DNA of 64,000 nucleotides from Novosphingobium guangzhouense (GCF_002896965.1 NZ_LYMM01000022.1:62001-126000); one strand, 5' to 3'. Shown: positions 44,016-51,686, numbered from the stretch's first letter. The notes: a model not told the origin generated them from the letters alone. Translations and numbers: made by a program.

Positions 44016-44105
44016 TTGGAAGACCGCAACCACCGCATCCAGCCCGAACACTGGATCATCGCCCTGATCGTCGCCGCCGCAATGGCCGGCGCAATCTTCG
44101 CCTGA
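44016..44105 (+). CDS. 29-residue membrane peptide
   Basis: A TTG start at 44016 follows GGGAGAGG at the right distance and encodes LEDRNHRIQPEHWIIALIVAAAMAGAIFA (read in two parts: a polar head LEDRNHRIQPEHW and a hydrophobic tail). It fills the gap between two early genes in frame with the spacing of the operon. Short, so confidence is moderate. Confidence 0.45.
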   Translation: MEDRNHRIQPEHWIIALIVAAAMAGAIFA

Positions 44106-44114
44106 GAGGGAACC

Positions 44115-44351
44115 ATGGCAGAAAACACCGACGAGCGCCTGCGCCTGCTCATTGAACGCGTCGAGCGGCTCGAGGAGGAAAAGAAGGGCATCAGCGACGA
44201 TATCCGCGATGTCTACAACGAGGCAAAGGCGGTCGGCTACGACATCAAGATCATGCGCGCCATGGTTCGCCTGCGCAAGATGAAGCCCGACGATCGCCGC
44301 GAAATCGACATGCTCATGGACACGTACAAGTCCGCGCTGGGGATCGATTGA
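44115..44351 (+). CDS. GapR-like (DUF2312) DNA-binding protein
   Basis: 78 residues, full family length. The long coiled coil LRLLIERVERLEEEKKGISDDIRDVYNEAKAVGYDIKIMRAMVRLRKM followed by DDRREIDMLMDTYKSALG is the DUF2312/GapR signature. Chromosomal GapR of alphaproteobacteria clamps overtwisted DNA ahead of polymerases and helps replication and segregation. A phage copy in the early operon may help phage replication or interfere with the host protein. It is coupled to the next gene by TGATG. Confidence 0.88.
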   Translation: MAENTDERLRLLIERVERLEEEKKGISDDIRDVYNEAKAVGYDIKIMRAMVRLRKMKPDDRREIDMLMDTYKSALGID

Positions 44352-44851
44352 TGGTTGCCCCGCTCGGCCTCCTGTTCCGCGCGCAGAACATCCGCGCCAT
44401 CGACCGCGCCCGCGCCGCCCTCAAGCCCGGCGACCGCATCGCCTTCACCAGCTGCCCCGGTACTGCACGCACCGCCACTTTCACCGGATGGTCGGGCAAC
44501 TGGGCCTGCAGCAAGTCACGCAATGACATATCGCCGCGCTGCATCTTCAGGCTGAATGGCGCGCCCGTGTCTTTCGTCGATCCGCCTTGGGAGGATTTCG
44601 ACCCCAACACCGGCAGACCCTATGGCGATCACGGTACGGCAACGCAGGCGCTCGAATGGGCCCTCGATGTCTACAGCGATCCGGGAGAAGCGATCGACTT
44701 CCTGCGCGCCTGGCGCACTGGCGGCGCGTGGGAGGAATGGCCGGAGTTCTACGAATGGCTTGAGCCGTACCCGTCCGAACGCGCGCGCCGCGCCGATGGT
44801 CGCCTGGCTGCCGCAGATCTTCGGAGGCACGACGATGCCCCTGCCTTCTAA
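44351..44851 (+). CDS. Early phage protein of unknown function
   Basis: 166 residues. The N-terminal half (FRAQNIRAIDRARAALKPGDRIAFTSCPGTARTATFTGW) is beta-rich; the C-terminal half is Trp- and Glu-rich (GGAWEEWPEFYEWLEPYPSERARR). Coupled to GapR-like gene and overlapping the next gene by 17 bp. No family was recognised. Confidence 0.6.
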   Translation: MVAPLGLLFRAQNIRAIDRARAALKPGDRIAFTSCPGTARTATFTGWSGNWACSKSRNDISPRCIFRLNGAPVSFVDPPWEDFDPNTGRPYGDHGTATQALEWALDVYSDPGEAIDFLRAWRTGGAWEEWPEFYEWLEPYPSERARRADGRLAAADLRRHDDAPAF

Positions 44852-45062
44852 TCCGATCAGTGGCGACCACCGCCTTACAAACCCCGGCGTCGACGATCGC
44901 TGGACCTGCCCCAACTGCTACGCGGACCACTGCGACGGCGAAGACGAGATCGTGAAATGCGATTGCGGCGCCACGCTCGAACTCACGATCGAACAGCAGC
45001 CCGTTTGCGTCGCCACCTGCATCGATCCGGACAGGATCGACGAAGAGGAGATCCCCTACTGA
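44835..45062 (+). CDS. Zinc-ribbon phage protein
   Basis: 75 residues from ATG 44835 with GGAGG upstream. DRWTCPNCYADHCDGEDEIVKCDCGATLELTIEQ contains CPNC and CDCG pairs, a compact zinc ribbon. Zinc-ribbon early proteins often contact nucleic acid or RNA polymerase; unproven here. Confidence 0.6.
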   Translation: MPLPSNPISGDHRLTNPGVDDRWTCPNCYADHCDGEDEIVKCDCGATLELTIEQQPVCVATCIDPDRIDEEEIPY

Positions 45063-45355
45063 TGGGAACTTCCATGACCAGGAACGATCGGGCCAGCCTG
45101 ATCGCAGCCACTCAGGCCGGGAACGCCATGGTCGAACTGATGCGGTTCCACGCCGAAGGCCCGGCTGCAGTTCGCGCCTTCGATGACGTGGCGGTGATTT
45201 GCTTCCTTGCAGAAGCCCTGAAGCTCGCATGCGACATCGAGATCGACCACCTTGAGCAGCTGCGCGAACGCAATCCGTCCATCGCGGAAGAGATCCTCGC
45301 CGTCGACCACCTGCGCCGCGCGGCCGCTACTCACATCGAAGCGTGGGCCGGCTGA
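45062..45355 (+). CDS. Small helical early phage protein
   Basis: 97 residues, TGATG-coupled to the neighbour. Mostly helix (NAMVELMRFHAEGPAAVRAFDDVAVICFLAEALKLACDIEIDHLEQL). Function unknown. Confidence 0.6.
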   Translation: MGTSMTRNDRASLIAATQAGNAMVELMRFHAEGPAAVRAFDDVAVICFLAEALKLACDIEIDHLEQLRERNPSIAEEILAVDHLRRAAATHIEAWAG

Positions 45356-45579
45356 TGTCGCACCTCACCCCGCAGGAGATCCGCATCATGGACCGGTGGG
45401 AAGCCGTCCGCTCGATGCAGCAGATCTCGCGCGATCTCGCCCTGTCGTTCGCAACGGTCAAGCGGACCGTCACCTATTACGACGCCGGCAACATGGGCCG
45501 GATCAACAACGCGGCGATCGTGCGCGGCAGCGCCAAGCTGCTGGCCGCGATCACTCAGGCGCGGAGATTGGCGGCATGA
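45355..45579 (+). CDS. Small helix-turn-helix protein
   Basis: 74 residues. LTPQEIRIMDRWEAVRSMQQISRDLALSFATVKRTVTYYD is a resolvase/CRP-type helix-turn-helix with a tail of basic helix. TGATG-coupled to the previous gene and ATGA-coupled to the next. Probably a DNA-binding regulator of early or middle genes. Confidence 0.65.
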   Translation: MSHLTPQEIRIMDRWEAVRSMQQISRDLALSFATVKRTVTYYDAGNMGRINNAAIVRGSAKLLAAITQARRLAA

Positions 45580-45752
45580 AGCCGACAGATATCGCGCTCA
45601 AATGCTCGGGGGTGAGCCGCACTGCCGACAACGACAGGGTCGTCATGGTTGCGTTTTCTCGACCTCTCACAGATGATGAACTACGGTTCTTCCACGAAGT
45701 TTGCCAGCGATCTGCGCCGCTTATGCTGATGGCTTCGGAGCCAAGGCAGTGA
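45576..45752 (+). CDS. Small early phage protein
   Basis: 58 residues, ATGA-coupled upstream and GTGA-coupled downstream. DRVVMVAFSRPLTDDELRFFHEVCQRSAPLMLM suggests a small alpha/beta fold. No family was recognised. Confidence 0.5.
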   Translation: MKPTDIALKCSGVSRTADNDRVVMVAFSRPLTDDELRFFHEVCQRSAPLMLMASEPRQ

Positions 45753-46306
45753 CCCCGCACCACGCCTTTCCCGACGTGTCCTGGCCGGATCTCCGATCGG
45801 AGATCTCGCGTGAACTGGAACACCGCAAGGCAACCCTGCCAAAGATGGTAGGCGAAGGGCTCAGCCAGGCCGAAGCGGATCGCCAGATCACCATGTTCGC
45901 CGCCATCCTTGAGGACGTGGTGCGCTTTCGCCAGTCCCGCGCGCCGATCGCGGAAGGCAAGCCGGCAATCAACCCGCTCAAGGTGGAACGCTCGCACCGC
46001 TTCAGCTGGCACGAACGCCGCCGCGCGATCGCGCTTGAGCTTGACTACCGCCGCCGCACTTATCCCCGCATGGTCGAGAATGCCCGGCTGACGGCCGACG
46101 CCGCCCGCCGCCGCATCCACTGCCTGGAATGCATGCGCGCCCTTTACGAACTGGGTTACGACTGGCGACCCGAAAGCGGTGCATGGCCGCACTGGTCGAC
46201 CACCACCCCCGCGCAGCAGGAACACGCCGCCCGCGAAGAGTGGATGGCAATCGAATCAGAAATCGCCGCGCGATCGGGCGTTGCGCAACAGGAGATGGCG
46301 CTTTGA
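45749..46306 (+). CDS. Helical early phage protein with internal duplication
   Basis: 185 residues from GTG 45749. Two related helical units are visible: LRSEISRELEHRKATLPKMVGEGLSQAEADRQITMFAAILEDV and HERRRAIALELDYRRRTYPRMVENARLTADAARRRIHCLECM. Each has an E-L-x-x-R-x-x-x-x-P-x-M-V pattern, so the protein probably arose by duplication. The pattern occurs in small alphaproteobacterial phage proteins; function unknown. Confidence 0.65.
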   Translation: MTPHHAFPDVSWPDLRSEISRELEHRKATLPKMVGEGLSQAEADRQITMFAAILEDVVRFRQSRAPIAEGKPAINPLKVERSHRFSWHERRRAIALELDYRRRTYPRMVENARLTADAARRRIHCLECMRALYELGYDWRPESGAWPHWSTTTPAQQEHAAREEWMAIESEIAARSGVAQQEMAL

Positions 46307-47205
46307 CGTGGAAACCCGACATCGTGATCTATCACGACAAGTGCATGGACGGCTTCACGGCCGCATGGTGCTGCCAGCGCCGGTGGCCCGAGGCCGATTA
46401 CATCGCCCGCAATTACGGGATGGGCCCGGGGCTGGAGGATGCGCGCGGTAAGCACGTCCTGATCGTGGATTTCAGCTTCCCGCAGGAAATGCTTGCCGAC
46501 ATGATCTGGCGGCATGGCGTCGCATCGATCGTTATCCTCGATCATCACAAGACTGCCGAGCAGGCCCTAGAGCCCTTCCGCTTCAGGGAGAGTGCACCTG
46601 GAACGATAGCGCCTGGTGATATCCCCGGCATGCTCCGCGATCTCAACGAGCTCAACGGGCGGCCGCCGATTATCGCCCTGTTCGATATGGACCGATCTGG
46701 CGCCGGCATGGCGTGGGACTTTACGTTCGGCCGCGACGCTGGTCGGCCTGCCCTGATCGACCTGGTCGAAGCGCGCGACCTCTGGCGCCCCGATCGGCCC
46801 GAAGCGGCCGACCACCTTCACCTCGCGCTTTCGTCGGGGCCCAAGACGTTCGAACGCTGGGAAGCCGCAGCCGAAAACACCGCGAACTTCATTCGCACCG
46901 GTGCATCCATAGCCGCCTATCGCGACAGCCTGATCGAAGAGATCATGGACCGCGCCTGGATGACAGAGATCGACGGACTGCCCGCGGTGACGGTCGACTG
47001 CCCTTACCTGCTGGTCAGCGAGACAGGACACCGCTTGCTCGACCGCTATCCCGGCGCGGCATTTGCCGCTCTGCGCGTGGCTGGCCAGCATTCCGTCACG
47101 TTCTCGCTTCGCTCCGAAGACGAACGCGAGGACGTGGGCGCCCTTGCCTCCAAGTTTGGTGGAGGCGGCCATCGCAACGCTGCCGGGTTCAGGGTGCCCG
47201 CATGA
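46303..47205 (+). CDS. DHH-family phosphoesterase
   Basis: 300 residues from TTG 46303, overlapping the previous stop. Metal-binding motifs of the DHH superfamily are in order: IVIYHDKCMDGFTAAW (HxD..DG), LIVDFSF, the DHH triad in VILDHHKTAEQ (D80-H82), FDMDRSGAGMAW, and a DHHA1-type end FGGGGHRNAAGFRV. Such enzymes hydrolyse short oligonucleotides, cyclic dinucleotides or pAp. In a phage this could recycle nanoRNA or blunt host cyclic-nucleotide signalling; the substrate cannot be read from sequence. Confidence 0.85.
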   Translation: MTWKPDIVIYHDKCMDGFTAAWCCQRRWPEADYIARNYGMGPGLEDARGKHVLIVDFSFPQEMLADMIWRHGVASIVILDHHKTAEQALEPFRFRESAPGTIAPGDIPGMLRDLNELNGRPPIIALFDMDRSGAGMAWDFTFGRDAGRPALIDLVEARDLWRPDRPEAADHLHLALSSGPKTFERWEAAAENTANFIRTGASIAAYRDSLIEEIMDRAWMTEIDGLPAVTVDCPYLLVSETGHRLLDRYPGAAFAALRVAGQHSVTFSLRSEDEREDVGALASKFGGGGHRNAAGFRVPA

Positions 47206-47291
47206 ACGATGATGATCTGATGGCCATCCTTCTAGTCAATGGCGGGATCTTCGGTTTCGGCGTTCTCGTCGGCTACTGGATTTGGGGGTAA
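47202..47291 (+). CDS. 29-residue membrane peptide
   Basis: ATGA-coupled to the DHH gene. MNDDDLMAILLVNGGIFGFGVLVGYWIWG is a single hydrophobic helix with an acidic head. Function unknown. Confidence 0.45.
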   Translation: MNDDDLMAILLVNGGIFGFGVLVGYWIWG

Positions 47292-47293
47292 GC

Positions 47294-47743
47294 GTGAGCG
47301 TTGGCGACAAGATCAAGTTCGACGATGAGCGTCAGCGCTACACCGTCGTGGCCCAAGACGAAAGGTTCGCGATCCTCGTAAAGCCTTTCAATGCCCGCCG
47401 AACCTACCTCTATTCCATTGTCGATTTAAACCAAGCGGTGCGGGGGCGGCACAATCGCATCTTCGGCATACCTTACGATGTTTCGACCCCGGACGGTGCG
47501 GCCGCAGTTCTTGCGGAATTGCAGGCGGGCACGCTCGAAGTCAGCGCCCGCAATTACCAGACGCTAACGAGTAGGGAACTGGAAGACCTTCGAGCGTCAG
47601 CGTGGCGGAAAGCAATATCACATGACCGGGCATCCGTTTGCGAAGCCTGCGACCTACCCTGTCCGGAAGATCGCCTTCACGTGGACGGACACGGCTTTTC
47701 CGCATGTGCGGCCGCCTTCACCGAGGACGGAGCGGGCGATTGA
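47294..47743 (+). CDS. Early phage protein with C-terminal cysteine motif
   Basis: 149 residues from GTG 47294 (GGGGG upstream; TTG 47282 is an alternative). The beta-rich N-terminus (GDKIKFDDERQRYTVVAQDERFAILVKPFNARRTYLYSIVDL) resembles small phage OB/SH3-like domains. The end (RASVCEACDLPCPEDRLHVDGHGFSAC) has CxxC-type cysteines and may bind zinc. Confidence 0.6.
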   Translation: MSVGDKIKFDDERQRYTVVAQDERFAILVKPFNARRTYLYSIVDLNQAVRGRHNRIFGIPYDVSTPDGAAAVLAELQAGTLEVSARNYQTLTSRELEDLRASAWRKAISHDRASVCEACDLPCPEDRLHVDGHGFSACAAAFTEDGAGD

Positions 47744-47795
47744 CCCAACGAGACCCGCGCCGGCCGGATGCCGGAATTAACTGAGGAGGATCCCC

Positions 47796-48647
47796 ATGGC
47801 CTTCGGTAAGCGCCGATACCGCGCTCGATGGTCGGACAACGACCGCTACTTCGGACCATTCACCTACAGCCGAGATGATAGGCATTATCGGCCTTTCGGC
47901 ATCATGCTGGTGTCCGGCAAAGAAGAACATCTGGAGTGCAGCTTGCGCCTCCGGGGTTTCGGCCACACGCTGATCGTAGCCCTTCCCGCCATCATCAAGC
48001 CCTACAGACAGTGGGTGGATACCTCACACTACGAGTGGAGCAAATCGCCGGCCGGTGGATATTGGGACGAGTACCGCAAGGAATATGGGCTCTCCGCTGT
48101 AGATGGCGCGCTTCATACTCATTACGGGGCACAAACCCATAGCAGCGAAAGCACCAAATCGAAGGTCTGGTTTTTCCCTTGGAAGGCATGGAGGCATGTT
48201 CGCCACAGCCTGTACGATCTCAACGGCGATCATTTTGCCACCATTCCCGAACGCGGCAGGCGCACCAAGATCGGCGATGGCGCGTGGCGAAATCACTGGG
48301 ACGCCGAAAGAGCCCTGCAGGATGCCTGTCCGACGTCCTCTTTCCAGTTCAAGGATTTCGATGGCGAACTCATTACTGCCACGACAAGGATTGAGGAGCG
48401 GCAGTGGAAGCGGGGCGAGGGCAAGTTCAAATGGCTCTCTCTGCTTTGGCCGGACAAGATTAGCCGTTCACTGGACCTTCGTTTCTCATCCGAAGTCGGA
48501 AGGCGGAAAGGCTCCTGGAAAGGGGGCACTGTAGGCCACAGCATCGAAATGCTGCCCGGCGAGCTTCATGAAGCAGCCTTCAAACGGTACTGCGATAAGC
48601 AAGGGCTCTCATTCATTCGCGCGGTACCTAAGCTCGCAATAGTCTGA
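47796..48647 (+). CDS. Conserved alphaproteobacterial phage protein
   Basis: 283 residues with AGGAGGA upstream. The C-terminal part (FDGELITATTRIEERQWKRGEGKFKWLSLLWPDKISRSLDLRFSSEVGRRKGSWKGGTVGHSIEMLPGELHEAAFKRYC) matches a pattern I recognise from uncharacterised rhizobial and sphingomonad phage proteins. The N-terminus is Tyr/Trp/Arg-rich. It is the last gene before a hairpin terminator. Function unknown. Confidence 0.7.
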   Translation: MAFGKRRYRARWSDNDRYFGPFTYSRDDRHYRPFGIMLVSGKEEHLECSLRLRGFGHTLIVALPAIIKPYRQWVDTSHYEWSKSPAGGYWDEYRKEYGLSAVDGALHTHYGAQTHSSESTKSKVWFFPWKAWRHVRHSLYDLNGDHFATIPERGRRTKIGDGAWRNHWDAERALQDACPTSSFQFKDFDGELITATTRIEERQWKRGEGKFKWLSLLWPDKISRSLDLRFSSEVGRRKGSWKGGTVGHSIEMLPGELHEAAFKRYCDKQGLSFIRAVPKLAIV

Positions 48648-48660
48648 ATTGACAACTCCA

Positions 48661-48685
48661 TGGGGCGGACTCATAGTCCGCCCCA
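48661..48685 (+). terminator. Hairpin at the end of the early operon
   Basis: TGGGGCGGAC (48661-48670) pairs perfectly with GTCCGCCCCA (48676-48685) over a 5-base loop, 13 bp after the stop codon. There is no U-run, so it may act with Rho or only protect the 3' end. Confidence 0.55.
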
Positions 48686-48731
48686 ACGGACGCCGGCATG
48701 GGGCTGGCTCCTGGGCAGAAAGGGCCCGGTA

Positions 48732-49022
48732 ATGACCACACCCGAAAACCAGATTGAACTTTTCAGCCAGGCGGTGGATGCCCTTGGCGGAACGCGCAGC
48801 GCCGCCCGCGCACTGGGCTGCTCGGAAAAGACCGTCAGCCGCCTCACCTCCGGCCAGGTCAAGCTTCACGAAGGCTTCCTGAAGGACATTGCCGCCGCGC
48901 TGCTTGAGCATGCCGATCGCTGCCGCAAGCTGGAACGTCACTTGTCGCCGGCATTCCCGTCCAACCTGGTCGAAGGCCAGGCGCAGCAGGACGGCCGCCG
49001 CACGCGCCATCAGGAGGGTTGA
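48732..49022 (+). CDS. Helix-turn-helix protein upstream of integrase
   Basis: 96 residues from ATG 48732. FSQAVDALGGTRSAARALGCSEKTVSRLTSGQVKLHEGFLKDIAAALLEH is a helix-turn-helix of XRE/YdaS type. It ends 3 bp before the integrase start, so it is probably the recombination directionality factor or an integrase regulator. Confidence 0.65.
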   Translation: MTTPENQIELFSQAVDALGGTRSAARALGCSEKTVSRLTSGQVKLHEGFLKDIAAALLEHADRCRKLERHLSPAFPSNLVEGQAQQDGRRTRHQEG

Positions 49023-49025
49023 TCC

Positions 49026-50282
49026 ATGGCGGACATTCGCATCCCCTGCCTGGTAGGCAAGACGAACAAGGCCGGCATCACCAGCTGGTACTGGCAACCC
49101 AGCAAGACTCTGAAGGACGCCGGATGGAAGGCGATTTCCCTGGGCAAGAACCGCACGGCCGCAATGCTCGCTGCAGAGGCCGAGAACACCAAGGTCGATC
49201 AGTGGAAGGCCGGCGGCACGCAGGTAGCGCAGATCGCCCCCCGCCGGCAGGCCGGCACGTTCGGCGCTCTCATCGAGAGATACCGTAGGGAGCGCTTGGA
49301 GGGCAAGGATGCCTCAGGTAGGCCATTGCTCAAGCCGAACACAATCAAGACCTACAAGCCCTCTTTGCGGCGCTTGGAGGAGTGGGCAGGCAAGCACCCC
49401 GTCGCCTACGTCACGCCCGCCCGCGTCACCGCACTGCGCAAGGCGATAGCCAAGCCGATCGCGGAAGGCGGCCTCGGCCACGCCGGCGCCCATCACCTGC
49501 TCAAGACCCTGCGCGTCGTCATGGCGTTTGCCGAAAGCGAAGACATCATCGCCAAGGGATCGAACCCGGCCACCAACTTCGGCCTGGGCGCACCGCCGGC
49601 ACGAAAGACGATCTGGACGCCAGAGGATGATGCGGCATTCGATGCGGCCGCCTATGACCTTGGCCTGCCCTCTATGGCACTTGCGCGCGAGATCGCCCTT
49701 TTCACCGCCCAGCGCGAAAGCGATCTGATCGCCTTCACCGAAGGCCAGCTGACCGAGCTCGACGTGTTCGAACGCTCCACGCGCGAAATGCTGGCCGGGC
49801 CTGACGGCAAGGTAATGGGCTGGAGCTTCGCCCAGCAGAAGACCAGCGACGCCGACATGGACGTGTGGATGGAAATCCCGCTGGAGCCGAAGATCCTCGA
49901 GAAGGTGCAGACGGCCCTGCGCACCAATCGCGCCCGCGATCGCGCAGCCGAACCGCGCCGCCTATTGTCGTACGTCATTGTCGATGAGGACAACGACGGC
50001 ATCCCGTTCAATGAGCGCCGCTTCATCCGCCGCTGGAACAAGGTGATCGATCACGCGGTGAAGATGACCGGACGCACCAGCATGAACGAACTGGTATGGC
50101 ACGACCTGCGCCGCACCCGTGTCGTCCGCCTGCGCCGGCGCAAGATGCCCAAGGAAATGATTGCGTCGATCACCGGCCACAGCCTGGCCGCGATCGAAGC
50201 GATGCTGAAGGTGTACGGCCCGATCGACCCCACGATCACCGCCGCCGCGATCGCCAGCAGCCTTGAGGAGAAAGTGGCGTGA
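49026..50282 (+). CDS. int: Tyrosine integrase of the prophage
   Basis: 418 residues. An N-terminal arm-binding region (about 1-65) and a core-binding region (about 78-175) precede the catalytic domain. Catalytic residues can be placed: R230 in LFTAQRESDL, K272 near QQKTSD, H359 and R362 in WHDLRR, H385 in ITGHS, and the nucleophile Y397 in LKVYG. It lies next to attR and reads toward it. It should recombine attP with the 25-bp core at the 6S RNA/cyclo-ligase junction. Confidence 0.92.
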   Translation: MADIRIPCLVGKTNKAGITSWYWQPSKTLKDAGWKAISLGKNRTAAMLAAEAENTKVDQWKAGGTQVAQIAPRRQAGTFGALIERYRRERLEGKDASGRPLLKPNTIKTYKPSLRRLEEWAGKHPVAYVTPARVTALRKAIAKPIAEGGLGHAGAHHLLKTLRVVMAFAESEDIIAKGSNPATNFGLGAPPARKTIWTPEDDAAFDAAAYDLGLPSMALAREIALFTAQRESDLIAFTEGQLTELDVFERSTREMLAGPDGKVMGWSFAQQKTSDADMDVWMEIPLEPKILEKVQTALRTNRARDRAAEPRRLLSYVIVDEDNDGIPFNERRFIRRWNKVIDHAVKMTGRTSMNELVWHDLRRTRVVRLRRRKMPKEMIASITGHSLAAIEAMLKVYGPIDPTITAAAIASSLEEKVA

Positions 50283-50458
50283 TCAAAAGCGCGATGACCA
50301 TCATCGGCGGCATCTTTACCACCTACTCCGGCTTTCATACGCTCGACGACGGATCGCAATTTACGGGATGGCTGAAGATAATCGGCGGCACCCTTGCCTG
50401 CATACTCGGCGCGATCATGATCGCGGACCAGTACCTTTCCAACAAAACTGCAAAATAG
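50279..50458 (+). CDS. Small membrane protein between integrase and attR
   Basis: 59 residues from GTG 50279, which overlaps the integrase stop codon. Two hydrophobic segments (MTIIGGIFTTYSGFHTL and LKIIGGTLACILGAIMIA) are separated by a polar loop. It is the last phage gene, so it could be expressed with int or from the lysogen. Superinfection exclusion is a possible role by position only. An arm-type TTCCAACA repeat lies inside its 3' end. Confidence 0.6.
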   Translation: MIKSAMTIIGGIFTTYSGFHTLDDGSQFTGWLKIIGGTLACILGAIMIADQYLSNKTAK

Positions 50459-50472
50459 TGGCGATGTTGGAA
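50437..50472. promoter_or_regulatory. Probable integrase arm-type sites at the right end
   Basis: TTCCAACA at 50437-50444 and its complement TGTTGGAA at 50465-50472 match the repeats next to attL. The distance from the core (45-80 bp) is usual for arm sites. Confidence 0.5.
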
Positions 50473-50516
50473 CGATTTTCCACCGCAAACCCGCAGAAAT
50501 GCGTCATCTAGCAGAC

Positions 50517-50541
50517 TTTCTAGGAAACGACCCATGGTGGA
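50517..50541. other. attR core (25-bp direct repeat)
   Basis: Identical to 9314-9338. It supplies the ribosome-site region, start codon and first bases of the cyclo-ligase gene, so integration leaves the coding sequence whole. Confidence 0.92.
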
Positions 50542-51133
50542 CCCGTCACCCCCCATTGAAATCGCAGATGAAAAGGCGGTCTTACGCCGCCGTTTCCGGC
50601 AGGCTCGTGCCGAGCATGTCGAAGCTCTGCCGCAAAGTCTGCGCGCGCTGATTCTCAATCGCCCGCCCGCACCGGTACTTTCCCTCATTCCACAGGACGC
50701 GACGGTCGGCCTGTATCATCCGACAGGCTTCGAAGCCCCGTCGCTGGGATGGGCGCGCTGGCTGTCGGAGAATGGCCGCCGTATCGCCCTGCCCTTCTTC
50801 GCCGCCCGTGAAGCCGCGATGGAATTTCGCGCGTGGGACAACCCGTGGGACGACGAAGCCCTGGAATCGGGACCGTGGCGGGCGTTTCAACCCGGCGCTG
50901 AAAGCGACCGCGTAGTGCCCGACGTCGTGGTGGTGCCGCTGGTCGCCTTCACCGCGGAGGGACATCGACTTGGCCAGGGCGGCGGACATTACGACCGCTG
51001 GCTTGCCGCGCACCCGCAGGCGACCGCAATCGGGCTTGCATGGGACTGCCAGTTGGCCGAGGAACTGCCCGTCGAAGCGCACGATCGGCCCCTTGCCGCC
51101 GTGGTCACGCCGACGCGGATATATAACGTATAA
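50534..51133 (+). CDS. fau: 5-formyltetrahydrofolate cyclo-ligase
   Basis: 199 residues. It converts 5-formyl-THF to 5,10-methenyl-THF using ATP. Visible: the N-terminal LRRRFRQAR, the ATP/substrate region FFAAREAAMEFRAW, VVVVPLVAF, and the signature RLGQGGGHYDRWLA. The ATG lies inside the phage core sequence. In the unlysogenised chromosome it would follow zapA and 6S RNA; the prophage now separates it from that promoter. Confidence 0.93.
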   Translation: MVDPSPPIEIADEKAVLRRRFRQARAEHVEALPQSLRALILNRPPAPVLSLIPQDATVGLYHPTGFEAPSLGWARWLSENGRRIALPFFAAREAAMEFRAWDNPWDDEALESGPWRAFQPGAESDRVVPDVVVVPLVAFTAEGHRLGQGGGHYDRWLAAHPQATAIGLAWDCQLAEELPVEAHDRPLAAVVTPTRIYNV

Positions 51134-51146
51134 AAGAGGACACGAC

Positions 51147-51377
51147 ATGCGCGAGACACCGACCTGGCGAATTCCTTTCGGGGTGCTCTTGCTGGTCGTC
51201 GCGCTGGGCCTCTACGCCATGCTCATCGCCAGCTACGTCCCCGCCCTGATCGGCGGATGGAACGCGCTTGCGCAAACGCCGGTCTATATCGTGCTGGGCG
51301 TGGTGTGGCTGCTGCCGCTCAAGCGGTTCCTGATCTGGATGGAGACCGGGCGGTGGAGTGCGCCTGTCGGCAAATAA
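51147..51377 (+). CDS. DUF2842 membrane protein
   Basis: 76 residues with two membrane helices (GVLLLVVALGLYAMLIASYV and TPVYIVLGVVWLLPLKRFLIWMETGRW). This matches the small alphaproteobacterial DUF2842 family of unknown function. It lies 13 bp after fau, likely in one transcript, and ends in an intrinsic terminator. Confidence 0.85.
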   Translation: MRETPTWRIPFGVLLLVVALGLYAMLIASYVPALIGGWNALAQTPVYIVLGVVWLLPLKRFLIWMETGRWSAPVGK

Positions 51378-51406
51378 GTCGCCGTACAAATATGCCGCGA
51401 AAACGA

Positions 51407-51434
51407 AAAAGGCCGAGCGTAAGCCCGGCCTTTT
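51407..51434 (+). terminator. Intrinsic terminator after DUF2842
   Basis: AAAAGGCCG (51407-51415) pairs with CGGCCTTTT (51426-51434), with the U-run built into the stem. A/T symmetry makes it usable from both sides, also for the tRNA genes on the other strand. Confidence 0.88.
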
Positions 51435-51468
51435 CATTCATTTGCTGCTGGAACCACTTCCTGAGAAG

Positions 51469-51545
51469 TGGCGCGAGTGACGGGGCTCGAACCCGCGACC
51501 TCCGGCGTGACAGGCCGGCACTCTAACCAACTGAGCTACACCCGC
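51469..51545 (-). tRNA. tRNA-Asp (GTC), copy 1
   Basis: 77 nt including encoded CCA. Acceptor GCGGGTG/CACTCGC, D arm GCTC-AGTTGGTTA-GAGT, anticodon loop CTGTCAC, T arm GCGGG-TTCGAGC-CCCGT. All helices pair normally. Identical to the second copy 141 bp away. Confidence 0.97.
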
Positions 51546-51609
51546 GCAGCAATGTATGTGAGGTTTTTAGACTACCTCAAGTCGCTGGATTACCAGCATT
51601 TTTCCCAAG

Positions 51610-51686
51610 TGGCGCGAGTGACGGGGCTCGAACCCGCGACCTCCGGCGTGACAGGCCGGCACTCTAACCAACTGAGCTACACCCGC
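51610..51686 (-). tRNA. tRNA-Asp (GTC), copy 2
   Basis: Identical 77-nt tRNA-Asp with encoded CCA, in tandem upstream of the first copy on the same strand. The 64-bp spacer shares only the few bases next to the CCA end. Confidence 0.97.

Larger units (their letters stand above)
9314..50541. mobile_element. Temperate podovirus prophage, about 41 kb
   Basis: Everything between two 25-bp direct repeats (9314-9338 and 50517-50541) is phage. The leftward arm encodes replication, packaging, head, T7-type tail tube, internal virion proteins, tail fibre and lysis; the rightward arm encodes repressor, early genes and a tyrosine integrase adjacent to attR. Gene order from portal to tail fibre matches T7-like podoviruses, but there is no phage RNA polymerase, and a Bbp19-like protein suggests kinship with temperate BPP-1-like podoviruses. 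All expected modules are present and no frameshift was noticed, so it may be inducible. Confidence 0.95.

Noticed and set aside
9314..50541. Possible phage RNA polymerase, expected from T7-like gene order
   Set aside because: No protein of the right size or with T7-type polymerase motifs exists in either arm; transcription must rely on the host polymerase.
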